Shown here piece after piece: positions 54,536 to 63,475 of a DNA stretch of 64,000 nucleotides. The notes beneath the pieces were generated by a model. It was given only the letters and a program-made list of their open reading frames with translations. It made no database searches and was not told where the DNA came from. Both the position numbers and the translations under genes were made by a program. The stretch's first letter is position 1. Every line of letters begins with the position of its first letter. Source of the stretch: Pandoraea apista (GTDB taxonomy: Bacteria; Pseudomonadota; Gammaproteobacteria; Burkholderiales; Burkholderiaceae); assembly GCF_001465595.2 (NCBI RefSeq), contig NZ_CP013481.2, positions 1,116,001-1,180,000 of the forward strand, given 5' to 3'.

Positions 54536-55249
54536 TTACGCCCGGGGGCCGTAATCGCGCGCGCCGAAAATCGCGGTGCCAATGCGCACCATTGTCGCAC
54601 CCTCGGCAATCGCTGCCTCCAGATCGCCCGACATCCCCATCGAGAGCGTGTCGAGCGCCAATCCGTCGGCGCGCAGCGCATCGAACAACTCGCGCACTGC
54701 CCTGAACGGCGCACGCTGGCGCGCGGGATCGTCTTCGGGTTCGGGAATCGCCATCAGGCCGCGCAATTTCAGATTCGGCAGCCCGGCGACAGCTCGTGCG
54801 ACGGCCGGTACGTCCGCAGGCGCGACGCCGCTCTTGCTCGCCTCGCCGCTGATGTTCACTTGCAGGCAGACCTGAAGCGGCGGGAGGTCTGCCGGGCGTT
54901 GGGCACTCAGACGCTCGGCGATCTTCAGTCGATCGACCGAATGCACCCAGTCGAAATGCGCCGCCACCGGCCGTGTCTTGTTGCTCTGTAATGGCCCGAT
55001 GAAGTGCCATTCCAACGGTGCGCCGCCGACCGTCTCGCCGGTCAGTGCGGCGATCTTGTCCAGCGACTCCTGCACGTAATTCTCGCCGAAGGCCCGCTGC
55101 CCGGCGGCGATCGCCTCGCGCACGGCGTCGGCGCCGAACGTCTTCGAGACGGCCAGCAGATGCACGCTACCCGCCGGACGGCCGGCGTTGGCAGTGGCAC
55201 GGGCAATCCGGGAGAGGACGTCGTCGAGATGTGCGGCAATGGTCGACAT
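54536..55249 (-). CDS. YggS-family pyridoxal phosphate homeostasis protein
   Basis: 237 residues from the ATG at 55249. A single-domain PLP-binding TIM barrel: the PLP Lys is in LLAVSKTFG, followed by FGENYVQE, WHFIGPLQSNK, VNISGEASKSG and MSMGMSGDLEAAIAEGATMVRIGTAIFG. It keeps free PLP low and affects amino acid pools. Linkage to proC is common across bacteria. Confidence 0.95.
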   Translation of the reverse strand: MSTIAAHLDDVLSRIARATANAGRPAGSVHLLAVSKTFGADAVREAIAAGQRAFGENYVQESLDKIAALTGETVGGAPLEWHFIGPLQSNKTRPVAAHFDWVHSVDRLKIAERLSAQRPADLPPLQVCLQVNISGEASKSGVAPADVPAVARAVAGLPNLKLRGLMAIPEPEDDPARQRAPFRAVRELFDALRADGLALDTLSMGMSGDLEAAIAEGATMVRIGTAIFGARDYGPRA

Positions 55250-55479
55250 GAGGCGGGTTCGGGGGCGTCGGTCAGGCGGTGCCATTGCGCGCAGGACGTT
55301 GCAATGGCAGTGATTGGTCAACGATTATAGCCGTGCCCGTACGCGAGGTGCTACCCCGGAAAATACGAAGGTGCTACCCGTGCCAGTTGTGCCGTCAGAC
55401 GGGCCCAACGTGCACCGAACGCTCATGTGGCGTGGCTTGTGGCAGACTTCGCGGTGCCAACATCCAAAGGGAGTCCGAG

Positions 55480-55977
55480 ATGAGCGCAAATTCGCGGCAG
55501 GTGTACGACTTTTCAGTTCAGACGCTGTCAGGCGAGACCGTCAGTCTGTCGCAGTACCGCGGCAAGGTGCTGCTGATCGTCAACACGGCGAGCGAGTGTG
55601 GTTTCACACCGCAATACGCTGGTTTGCAGACGCTCTACGAACAACTCGGCCCGCGCGGCTTCGAGGTGCTTGCGTTTCCCTGTAATCAGTTCGGCAAGCA
55701 GGAGCCGGGGGACGCCGAGGCCATTCGCAGCTTCTGCGATCTGCGCTTTCACGTGACGTTTCCGATGTTCGCAAAGATCGACGTGAAAGGGCCCGATGCG
55801 GCTCCGCTCTACACCTACCTCACGCAGGAAAAGCGCGGAGTGCTGGGCACGAAGGCGATCAAATGGAATTTCACGAAATTTCTCGTCGACGCGCAAGGAA
55901 ACGTGGTGGCGCGATACGCGCCGACGGCGAAGCCCGACGCCATCCGCGCCGACATCGAAGCGTTGTTGCCCGCCTGA
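55480..55977 (+). CDS. Glutathione peroxidase family protein (Cys type)
   Basis: 165 residues. The peroxidatic Cys is in VNTASECGFTPQY, with Gln in FPCNQFGKQEPG and Trp in IKWNFTKFLVD completing the active site; Cys replaces selenocysteine. A cytosolic peroxidase that in bacteria often uses thioredoxin. GGGAG lies before the ATG. Divergent from yggS. Confidence 0.94.
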   Translation: MSANSRQVYDFSVQTLSGETVSLSQYRGKVLLIVNTASECGFTPQYAGLQTLYEQLGPRGFEVLAFPCNQFGKQEPGDAEAIRSFCDLRFHVTFPMFAKIDVKGPDAAPLYTYLTQEKRGVLGTKAIKWNFTKFLVDAQGNVVARYAPTAKPDAIRADIEALLPA

Positions 55978-56026
55978 ACGAGAGACGCCACCGTTCGTCC
56001 CGGACCAGGCTGACGGGCGCAGCGAC

Positions 56027-56491
56027 TCAGGATTCCAGCGATGCGCGAACGATCTGCCACAAACGGGCGGCGTACGAGCGCAGACCGAAAGAACGGTGCA
56101 TTTCGGCGACGCCGTCACGCAAGGTGAGGCGTGCGCCCGCCTCTGCGCTCAGCGTGAGCCAGCCCGACGTTTGAGTGACGTAGACCTGCCCGGCCGTCAG
56201 CAAAACGGTGTTTCGCCAGAAGCTCGCCGCCAGCCAGCGCGGTGCGGTGGTGAGCACCACGCTCCCGCGTTCGATATGGATCACCGTGCCGCGGCAGGCA
56301 TAGGCATGAAACGATTGCCCGCAGGCCAGCGTGAGGTGTGACGACAACAGGGCGGGCATGCCGCCTTCGGGCCGGGCAAGCAAGGCCGTGGCTCGCGGGC
56401 TTGCCCGCCGCTCATCGAGGCGTGTCGCATCGCAGGTGTCGCGTGTCAGTATCGAATCGGGCGGCAGGAGGGGCGAAAGGGGCTTTGCCAT
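56027..56491 (-). CDS. DUF2917 domain protein
   Basis: 154 residues from the ATG at 56491 (MAKPLSPLLPPDSI); the frame is open to 56578. Residues ~55-125 match the pattern of DUF2917 (LTLACGQSFHAYACRGTVIHIERGSVVLTT; VLLTAGQVYVTQTSGWLTLSAEAG), a small beta-rich domain of unknown function. It is divergent from the MocR regulator at 56650, whose sites lie between them. Confidence 0.8.
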   Translation of the reverse strand: MAKPLSPLLPPDSILTRDTCDATRLDERRASPRATALLARPEGGMPALLSSHLTLACGQSFHAYACRGTVIHIERGSVVLTTAPRWLAASFWRNTVLLTAGQVYVTQTSGWLTLSAEAGARLTLRDGVAEMHRSFGLRSYAARLWQIVRASLES

Positions 56492-56579
56492 GACAGACTC
56501 CGGGGCGTTGAACAGATGGGGACAGCGTATCGGCCGCCCGCATCTCCCGGTAGGCACACAGATGTGCTGTTTCGCCAAT

Positions 56580-56639
56580 AACAGAGCCGCTTACGGTGAT
56601 CTGTTACGATGCCGATTCAACGAATCTGTATCTGTTATG
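56580..56639. promoter_or_regulatory. Three CTGTTA repeats between DUF2917 and mocR
   Basis: TAACAG at 56580-56585, then CTGTTA at 56601-56606 and 56632-56637, the last two within ATCTGTTA(C/T)G exact-but-one decamers 31 bases apart. One inverted plus two direct copies three helical turns apart match the way MocR-type regulators bind. Confidence 0.6.
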
Positions 56640-56649
56640 GTCTTGCCCA

Positions 56650-58206
56650 ATGCCCGATCATCTGCGCATGGACGCCGTCACTCCCACTCTCGCTGCCCGT
56701 GAGACCGCGCCGCTCGCTGCGGCCGACTCGCAAGTCTCTTCCGCCGCCCCAGCGGCCCCGGAGGAACGCACGCCGCTTTACCGTCAGCTTGCCGATCATT
56801 ATCGTCACGCCATCGAGGCCGGCACGCTCGCGCCGGGCGATCGCATGCCGAGCGTGCGCACGTTGATGGAGCGGCATCAGGTGAGTCTGTCGACAGCCTT
56901 GCAGACCTGTCGTCATCTGGAGGCGCAGGGGATTCTGGAGGCGCGTCCGCGTTCGGGCTACTTCGTGCGCACGCCCGCCCGGGCGAGCCTTGTGCCTGTG
57001 GACGAGCCGCGTCCGTGGGTGCCCGACCTGAAGCAATACGTGGGCATCAATCAGCGCGTGTCGTCGATCCTTGCCAGAGGGCTCCAGGCGAACGTCAAAG
57101 TCAATTTAGCGGTCGCGCATGGCGCTCCGTCGCTCTACCCCGTCAACGAACTGCGGCAGGCCACCCTCCGGGCGTTGCGCGAGAACCCGTTGCTTTACGG
57201 CACGCCGCCGCCCGGTGGCGGCGAGGCGCGTTTCCGCTCGGCGATCGCCCGCCGGGCGCTCGAAGCGCGTATGAATATCAATCCCGACGAGATCGTTGTC
57301 ACACACGGTTGTATCGAGGCGATCAATCTGGCGCTGCGGGCAGTCGCGTCTGCGGGCGACGTGGTCGCAGTCGAATCGCCGACGTATTACGCGTTGCTGC
57401 AAACGCTGGAGAGCATGGGCATGCGGGCGCTCGAAATTCCCACGAGTCCGCAGACCGGGATTTCGCTTGAGGCGCTGCAACTGGCGAGCGAGACTTACGA
57501 CAACATCAAGGCAGTCATCGTTGTGCCGCACTTCCAGAATCCGCTCGGGTCGGTGATGCCGGATTCCCACAAGGCGCAGCTCGTGAGGTGGGCAGAGTCG
57601 CGCGGCATTGCGATCATTGAAGACGACACTTACTCGGCGCTCGGCGATGACGGCAACATTCCTGCTGCCATTCGCTCCTGGGACACGACGGGTAACGTGA
57701 TCCACTGCGCATCGCTGCATAAAACGCTGGCGCCGGGCATGCGGCTCGGCTGGATTGCGGGTGGCAAATGGCAGGGGCGAGTCGAGATGTTGAAGTACGC
57801 GCAGACGCGTCCGAACGAAGCGCTCGCCCAGATTGCGATGGGCGAGTTCATGGATTCTCCCCGTTACGATCGGCATTTGCGCCGTTTGCGCACGCAGTTA
57901 CGCGAGCATCGCGCAGCAATGGCCGAAGCGATCGCGACCCATTTCCCGGCAGGCACCCGTTTGACACTGCCCGCGGGCGGCTTGAGTCTGTGGGTGGAGA
58001 TGCCGGGCAGTGTCAGCTCGGAGCAATTGTTCGATGCGGCGCTTGCGAAAGGAATTCGTGTTGCGCCGGGCAGTCTGTTCTCGAACTCGTCGCGCTACGA
58101 TCACTTCCTGCGTATCAACGGCGGACAACCGTTCACGCGAGACGTCGAGAAGTCAGTACGCGTACTGGCTACGGAAGTGTTGCGCTTGCTCGACACGACC
58201 GGCTGA
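56650..58206 (+). CDS. MocR-type PLP-dependent transcriptional regulator
   Basis: 518 residues from the ATG at 56650; ATG at 56668 is also possible. The N-terminal GntR-type winged helix is PLYRQLADHYRHAIEAGTLAPGDRMPSVRTLMERHQVSLSTALQTCRHLEAQG (quoted helices: MPSVRTLMERHQ, LSTALQTCRHLE). The C-terminal aminotransferase class I fold binds PLP through Lys in CASLHKTLAPGMRLGW. MocR regulators sense PLP-amino acid adducts. Its candidate operators are directly upstream, so it probably controls itself and the DUF2917 gene. Confidence 0.93.
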   Translation: MPDHLRMDAVTPTLAARETAPLAAADSQVSSAAPAAPEERTPLYRQLADHYRHAIEAGTLAPGDRMPSVRTLMERHQVSLSTALQTCRHLEAQGILEARPRSGYFVRTPARASLVPVDEPRPWVPDLKQYVGINQRVSSILARGLQANVKVNLAVAHGAPSLYPVNELRQATLRALRENPLLYGTPPPGGGEARFRSAIARRALEARMNINPDEIVVTHGCIEAINLALRAVASAGDVVAVESPTYYALLQTLESMGMRALEIPTSPQTGISLEALQLASETYDNIKAVIVVPHFQNPLGSVMPDSHKAQLVRWAESRGIAIIEDDTYSALGDDGNIPAAIRSWDTTGNVIHCASLHKTLAPGMRLGWIAGGKWQGRVEMLKYAQTRPNEALAQIAMGEFMDSPRYDRHLRRLRTQLREHRAAMAEAIATHFPAGTRLTLPAGGLSLWVEMPGSVSSEQLFDAALAKGIRVAPGSLFSNSSRYDHFLRINGGQPFTRDVEKSVRVLATEVLRLLDTTG

Positions 58207-58216
58207 GCGACGGCGA

Positions 58217-59299
58217 TCAGAATTCGGGATACATCCGTCCAGGATTGAAAATTCCCGCCGGATCGAACACCGACTTCAGGTTGCGATGGATGCGCATGAG
58301 TGGCGCGGGCAGAGGAGTGAAGACACCCACGCCGGGCTCACCATAGCGGAAAAGCGTGGCATGTCCGCCGTCTTGCCGTGCCGCCGAGCGTACGATTTGC
58401 GCATCGGCGTCGGTAATCCACCAACGCTGTGCACCGCCCCACTCGATAAGCTGCTTGCCCGGCAGGCGATGCGGTTCGGCGGTCGACGGTACGGCCAAAC
58501 GCCATAGCGCCTGCCCCGGCCCTGCATCGGCGAAGAAGTTGTCCGTCTGTTCGCGGATCGCATGCCAGAATTTGGCAGCGTGAATCGCATCGACCAACTC
58601 CCCCCCCATCTTCACGCGTGCGGCCTTGATGGCCGCCGACGCGCCCGCCAGACGAATCACCAGCAAATCGCTACGCCACGCGCTCCCCGTGATCGGCAGC
58701 GGTTGGCCGCCCCATTCGTTGAGTTTGCGCACGGCATCGACGGCGTTCATTTCGAATTGCAGCGTTAGCTCGGCAAACGGTTGCGGCAACACCTTGATCG
58801 ACACTTCAAGCACCAGACCCAGCGTGCCAAGCGAGCCGGCGAGCATGCGCGAGACATCGTAACCGGCGACATTCTTCATGACCTGACCGCCGAAGTTCAG
58901 CACATGTCCGCGTCCGTCCATCAACTTGGCGCCAAGCACGAAGTCGCGTACGGCGCCCACGGCACTGCGGCGAGGGCCGGCGAGGCCGGCAGCCACTGCA
59001 CCGCCGATCGTGGCGGCGGGTCCGAAGTAGGGCGGCTCGAATGGCAGCAGTTGATTCCGCTCGGCGAGTGCGGTCTCGATATCGGCCAGCGACGTGCCGC
59101 AGCGCGCCGTGATGACCAGCTCCGCCGGGTCGTAAGCCACGATGCCGTTGTAGGCGCGGGTGTCGAGTACGTCGCCCACGCGTTGCTGGCCGTACCACGC
59201 CTTGGTGCCGCCGCCACGAAGCTGGAGCGGCGAACGGCGTGCCGTGGCATGTTCGATGACGGCGCGGAAGTTCTCGAGAGTGTCGTTCGTGTCGGTCAT
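58217..59299 (-). CDS. glcE: Glycolate oxidase subunit GlcE
   Basis: 360 residues with a single FAD-binding PCMH/FAD_binding_4 domain (LRGGGTKAWYG; FGPAATIGGAVAAGLAGPRRSAVGAVRDFVLGAKL; GGQVMKNVAGYDVSRMLAGS). GlcE is the second flavin subunit of the GlcDEF glycolate oxidase. The start overlaps the ion channel stop by one base (TGATG). It is the last gene of the operon; no glcF follows, since the convergent mocR gene stands there. Confidence 0.92.
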   Translation of the reverse strand: MTDTNDTLENFRAVIEHATARRSPLQLRGGGTKAWYGQQRVGDVLDTRAYNGIVAYDPAELVITARCGTSLADIETALAERNQLLPFEPPYFGPAATIGGAVAAGLAGPRRSAVGAVRDFVLGAKLMDGRGHVLNFGGQVMKNVAGYDVSRMLAGSLGTLGLVLEVSIKVLPQPFAELTLQFEMNAVDAVRKLNEWGGQPLPITGSAWRSDLLVIRLAGASAAIKAARVKMGGELVDAIHAAKFWHAIREQTDNFFADAGPGQALWRLAVPSTAEPHRLPGKQLIEWGGAQRWWITDADAQIVRSAARQDGGHATLFRYGEPGVGVFTPLPAPLMRIHRNLKSVFDPAGIFNPGRMYPEF

Positions 59300-60168
59300 C
59301 AGCTCGGTTCTGGCGGCGGTGTCGTGTCGGATTGATAAGGCGCAAGCTCACTGCCGCAATGTTTGCAGTAGGCCGCATCGGCGTCGTGCCCTTCGGTGAG
59401 GCATTGATGACAGGTGCGCGTAGTGACGGGCTTCGTGCGCATGGCCAAATGAATTTCCGCACCCATGATGCCCGTGGGGATCGCAATCACGCTGTAGCCC
59501 AGCAGCATCACGAAGCCGGTGATCGCTTTACCGAGTCCGGTGACGGGCACCACGTCGCCATAGCCGGTCGTCGTGAGTGTGACGATGGCCCAATAGATGC
59601 CCACCGGAATGCTCGTGAAGCCGTGCTCCGGCCCCTCGATAATGTGCATGAGCGTGCCGAAGATCACCACGATGATCGAGATGAACCCGAGGAACACGAG
59701 GATCTTCCGCCGCGCATTGTAGAGCGCAATGCTGAGCACGCCCGCTTCGTTCACATAGGCGGTGAGCTTGAGAATCCGGAACGCACGCATGAGGCGCAGC
59801 AGCCGCACGTCGATTAACCCGTGCAGTTCGGGCACGAGTATCGCAAGATACGTCGGCAGAATGGCGAGCAGATCGATAATGCCGTAGAACGACAGCGCGT
59901 AGCGCAATGGCCGATGTGCGCTCAGCAGTCGCGCAATGTACTCGGCCGTAAAGAGCAGCGTGAAGAACCACTCGAGGATCGCCATCGGCACGGGGGCCGC
60001 GGCCTGTACGGCAGGCACGCTGGAGACCACCACCGTGAGCACTGACAATACGATGGCGACGAGCAGCGCAATGTCGAACAGCCGCCCTTCGCGCGTATCG
60101 GCCTCGAAGATGATGATGTACAGCCGCTGCCGCCAATCGTGCGGCATCCAATCTGACAGCGGACGCAT
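59299..60168 (-). CDS. Voltage-gated K+ channel-like protein with C-terminal zinc ribbon
   Basis: 289 residues, six membrane segments with an S4-like basic helix (LLRLMRAFRILKL), pore with selectivity filter TTTGYGDVVP, then a cytosolic tail with four cysteines C-x2-C-x10-C-x2-C (RTCHQCLTEG; YCKHCGSELAPY), typical of a zinc ribbon. The arrangement is unusual: it is inserted between glcD and glcE, one base after glcD and overlapping glcE by one base, so it is translated with them. Confidence 0.93.
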   Translation of the reverse strand: MRPLSDWMPHDWRQRLYIIIFEADTREGRLFDIALLVAIVLSVLTVVVSSVPAVQAAAPVPMAILEWFFTLLFTAEYIARLLSAHRPLRYALSFYGIIDLLAILPTYLAILVPELHGLIDVRLLRLMRAFRILKLTAYVNEAGVLSIALYNARRKILVFLGFISIIVVIFGTLMHIIEGPEHGFTSIPVGIYWAIVTLTTTGYGDVVPVTGLGKAITGFVMLLGYSVIAIPTGIMGAEIHLAMRTKPVTTRTCHQCLTEGHDADAAYCKHCGSELAPYQSDTTPPPEPS

Positions 60169-60169
60169 A

Positions 60170-61705
60170 TCAGAACCTCGGCAGATCGGGATGCGGTAAC
60201 AGGCCGCCGCGTACGTGCAGCTTGCCGTATTCTGCGCAACGCGCTCGCGTGGGAATTCCCTTGTCCGGATTGAGCAACCCGACCGGATCGAACGCGCGCT
60301 TTACGCCGAAGAAGGCATCGCGCTCTTCGGCCGAGAACTGCACGCACATCGAGTTGATCTTTTCGATGCCCACACCGTGCTCGCCCGTGATCGTGCCGCC
60401 AAGTTCGACGCACGCTTCGAGAATGTCGCAGCCGAACGCTTCGGCGCGGTGCCACTCGTCGAGGTCGTTGCCGTTGAAAAGAATGAGCGGATGCATGTTG
60501 CCGTCTCCCGCGTGAAAGACGTTAATACAGCGCAATCCGTACTGTTGTTCCAGACCTTCGATGCGTTTGAGTAACGTCCCAATCGCCCGGCGAGGAATCG
60601 TACCATCCATGCAGTAATAGTCCGGCGAAATACGTCCGGCTGCCGGAAACGCATTTTTGCGCCCCGACCAGAAACGCAGACGCTCTTCTTCGCTGCGGGA
60701 GATTTGCAGCCGTGTCGCGCCCGACGTGCGCAGCACGTGGGAAATTCGCATGACTTCCTCGGCGACTTCTTCCGGTGTGCCGTCCGATTCGCACAGCAGA
60801 ATCGCGGCCGCCTCCAGGTCGTAACCGGCATGAACGAATTCCTCGACGGCTTGCGTGGCCGGCTTGTCCATCATTTCCAGCCCGGCGGGGATGATGCCCG
60901 CGGCGATGATCGCGGCCACGGCGTTGCCGCCGGTTTCTACGTCGTCGAAGCTCGCCATGATGACCTGTGCCGTCTGTGCCTTGGGCACCAGCTTGACGGT
61001 GATTTCCGTCACCACGCCGAACATTCCCTCACTGCCGATGAAGACCGACAGCAGATCGAGTCCGGGGGCGTCGGGGCCGAGCGAGCCGAATTCGATCGCT
61101 TCGCCCGACATCGTGATGGCGCGCACACGCAGCACGTTGTGCACCGTCAACCCGTACTTCAGGCAGTGCACCCCGCCCGAGTTCTCCGCCACGTTGCCGC
61201 CAATGGTGCAGGCGATCTGCGACGACGGGTCGGGGGCGTAATACAGCCCATAGGGCGCCGCCGCTTCCGAGATCGCGAGATTGCGAACGCCGGGCTGCAC
61301 GGTTGCCGTACGCGCATACGGGTCGACTTCGATAATCTTCTTGAACTTGGCAAGTGAGAGCACCAGTCCGTCGGAGATGGGCATTGCACCGCCTGACAGG
61401 CTTGTGCCGGCACCCCGTGGCACGACCGGAATGCCTAACTGATGGCATGCCTGGAGAATGCGCTGCACTTGCGATTCGGACTCGGGCAGCACAACGGCGA
61501 GGGGCACGCGGCGATAGGCGGCGAGGCCATCGCACTCGTAGGGCGTGGTGTCTTCGCGGCGATGCAGAATGCAATGCGGCGGCAGGATCTGGGCGAGCGC
61601 GTCGAGCAATTGACGCTGACGCGCCAGGAGAGCGTCGGCGCCATCGGGCGCGACGCCTGCCTGGGGCGGGCCGGATTGACCTTGCGGGGTGACGGGCGCG
61701 TTCAT
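60170..61705 (-). CDS. glcD: Glycolate oxidase subunit GlcD
   Basis: 511 residues. FAD-linked oxidase: VPRGAGTSLSGGA (FAD pyrophosphate loop), IACTIGGNVAENSGGVHCLKYG, FIGSEGMFGVVTEI, the C-terminal domain with HAGDGNMHPLIL and TGEHGVGIEK, and GLLNPDKGIP at the end. It oxidises glycolate (and often lactate) to the 2-oxo acid. Seven bases after the lactate-type oxidase; operon. Confidence 0.94.
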   Translation of the reverse strand: MNAPVTPQGQSGPPQAGVAPDGADALLARQRQLLDALAQILPPHCILHRREDTTPYECDGLAAYRRVPLAVVLPESESQVQRILQACHQLGIPVVPRGAGTSLSGGAMPISDGLVLSLAKFKKIIEVDPYARTATVQPGVRNLAISEAAAPYGLYYAPDPSSQIACTIGGNVAENSGGVHCLKYGLTVHNVLRVRAITMSGEAIEFGSLGPDAPGLDLLSVFIGSEGMFGVVTEITVKLVPKAQTAQVIMASFDDVETGGNAVAAIIAAGIIPAGLEMMDKPATQAVEEFVHAGYDLEAAAILLCESDGTPEEVAEEVMRISHVLRTSGATRLQISRSEEERLRFWSGRKNAFPAAGRISPDYYCMDGTIPRRAIGTLLKRIEGLEQQYGLRCINVFHAGDGNMHPLILFNGNDLDEWHRAEAFGCDILEACVELGGTITGEHGVGIEKINSMCVQFSAEERDAFFGVKRAFDPVGLLNPDKGIPTRARCAEYGKLHVRGGLLPHPDLPRF

Positions 61706-61712
61706 GCGGCGC

Positions 61713-63134
61713 TCAGCCCGCCGAGCGCAACCGGAAAATCTTGCCCGGATTGAGCAGGTTGTGCGGATCGAGTGAGGTCTTGATCGCGCGCATCACATCG
61801 ATGGCGTCTTCCCCGTGTTCGGTCACCAGGAACCCCATCTTGTGCAGGCCCACGCCGTGCTCGCCGGTACACGTGCCGCCCATGCGGATCGCGCGCTCGA
61901 CAATGCGCTCGTTGAGCTGCTCGGCCTCTTCGATCTCTTCGGGCTTGGCCGGATCGATCAGGATTGCCACGTGGAAGTTACCATCGCCCACGTGTCCCAC
62001 GATCGGGCACGGCAGGCTCGACGCCCGCAAGTCCTCTTCGGTCTCGCTCACACATTCGGCCAGACGCGAGATCGGCACGCAGACGTCTGTCGTGACTGCG
62101 CGGCAGCCCGGCTTGAGCTGGAGCATCGCAAAGTACGCGCTGTGACGCGCGCCCCACAGCCGGTTGCGATCTTCAGTGCGCGTGGCCCATTCGAATCCCG
62201 TGCCCCCGTTTTCCTTGGCCAGTTCCTCAACCGTTTCCGCCTGCTCTTTCACGCCGGCATCGCTGCCATGGAATTCGAAGAACAACGTTTGCGTCTCGGG
62301 CAGTTCCATCTTCGAATGTTTGTTGATGGCACGCACAGCCAGCGCATCGACGAATTCAACGCGCGCCACCGGCACGCCCAACTGAATCGTCTGGATAACG
62401 CAGTTCACGGCATCCGTCATGCTGGGGAACGAGCAGATTGCGGCCGACACGGCCTCCGGCTGCGGATACAGACGTACGGTCGCTTCGGTGATAATGCCCA
62501 GCGTGCCTTCGCTGCCGACGAACAGGCGCGTGAGGTCGTAGCCGGCGGAAGACTTGCGTGCACGCGTGCCGGTGTGAATCACACGGCCGTCGGCGAGTAC
62601 CACGGTAAGCGCCAGCACATTTTCGCGCATGGTGCCGTAACGCACGGCATTGGTACCCGAGGCCCGCGTGGCGCACATGCCGCCGATGCTGGCGTCGGCG
62701 CCCGGGTCGATCGGGAAGAATAGGCCGGTGTCGCGCAGCGCTTCGTTGAGCGCCTTGCGGGAGATACCCGGTTGTGTGGTGACGGTCAGATCTTCCGCGT
62801 TGATCGCGACGACCTGATTCATCTCCGAAAGATCGAGCGACAGACCGCCCTCGACGGCCAGCAGATGGCCTTCGAGCGACGAGCCTGCACCATAAGGAAT
62901 GATGGGAACGTCATATTTGGCGCACAGCTTGACGATCTGCGACACTTCCTCGGTGCTGTGCGCGAAGGCGACGGCGTCAGGCAGCATGGGGTCGAACGGA
63001 GACTCGTCCCGGCCGTGATGTTCGCGCAGCGCCTCCTTCGTGCTCACGCGCTCGCCCAGCAGGGCTTGCAACTCGGTGAGCAGGGCGTCCGGAAACGGAC
63101 GCTTGGCGGCGAACGGCAGATGGGGGTGATTCAC
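61713..63134 (-). CDS. FAD-linked D-2-hydroxyacid (D-lactate type) dehydrogenase
   Basis: 473 residues from a GTG at 63134, six bases after AAGGAG; the longer frame to 63263 is rejected on that basis. Same superfamily as GlcD but a different group: IIPYGAGSSLEGHL, IDPGADASIGGMCATRASGTNAVRYG, VGHVGDGNFHVAIL, CTGEHGVGLHKMGFL, HNLLNPGKIF. Likely a D-lactate dehydrogenase (cytochrome-type). First gene of the glc operon. Confidence 0.93.
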   Translation of the reverse strand: MNHPHLPFAAKRPFPDALLTELQALLGERVSTKEALREHHGRDESPFDPMLPDAVAFAHSTEEVSQIVKLCAKYDVPIIPYGAGSSLEGHLLAVEGGLSLDLSEMNQVVAINAEDLTVTTQPGISRKALNEALRDTGLFFPIDPGADASIGGMCATRASGTNAVRYGTMRENVLALTVVLADGRVIHTGTRARKSSAGYDLTRLFVGSEGTLGIITEATVRLYPQPEAVSAAICSFPSMTDAVNCVIQTIQLGVPVARVEFVDALAVRAINKHSKMELPETQTLFFEFHGSDAGVKEQAETVEELAKENGGTGFEWATRTEDRNRLWGARHSAYFAMLQLKPGCRAVTTDVCVPISRLAECVSETEEDLRASSLPCPIVGHVGDGNFHVAILIDPAKPEEIEEAEQLNERIVERAIRMGGTCTGEHGVGLHKMGFLVTEHGEDAIDVMRAIKTSLDPHNLLNPGKIFRLRSAG

Positions 63135-63475
63135 GGCTTTCTCCTTCGGGTCTCCGGGCGGCCAGCGCCGGCAGGCGATGACTGACTCCATATCGGGGTG
63201 GGGTCTCGGGCATGAGCCGACAAGTCCGAACGCGCAATGGTCCGGCGGCGCACTCCCTGACACCTCATGAGCGGGGATTTTACGCTGTGACGGCGTTTTT
63301 CCCCACCCTTTGCGTCATATCATACGGACTTGCCGCCACGGAGCGCCATCGGAATTGCCCGAAAAACGGGCCGCGAGGGCGAAGGCGGTCAATTTCAATC
63401 TAAGAAGGCAGGTCGTCCGGCAGCCGAACGAGGCGCCGGTGGGCAAGATGTGCCGCAAGGGGTAGGTGTCAGAAG

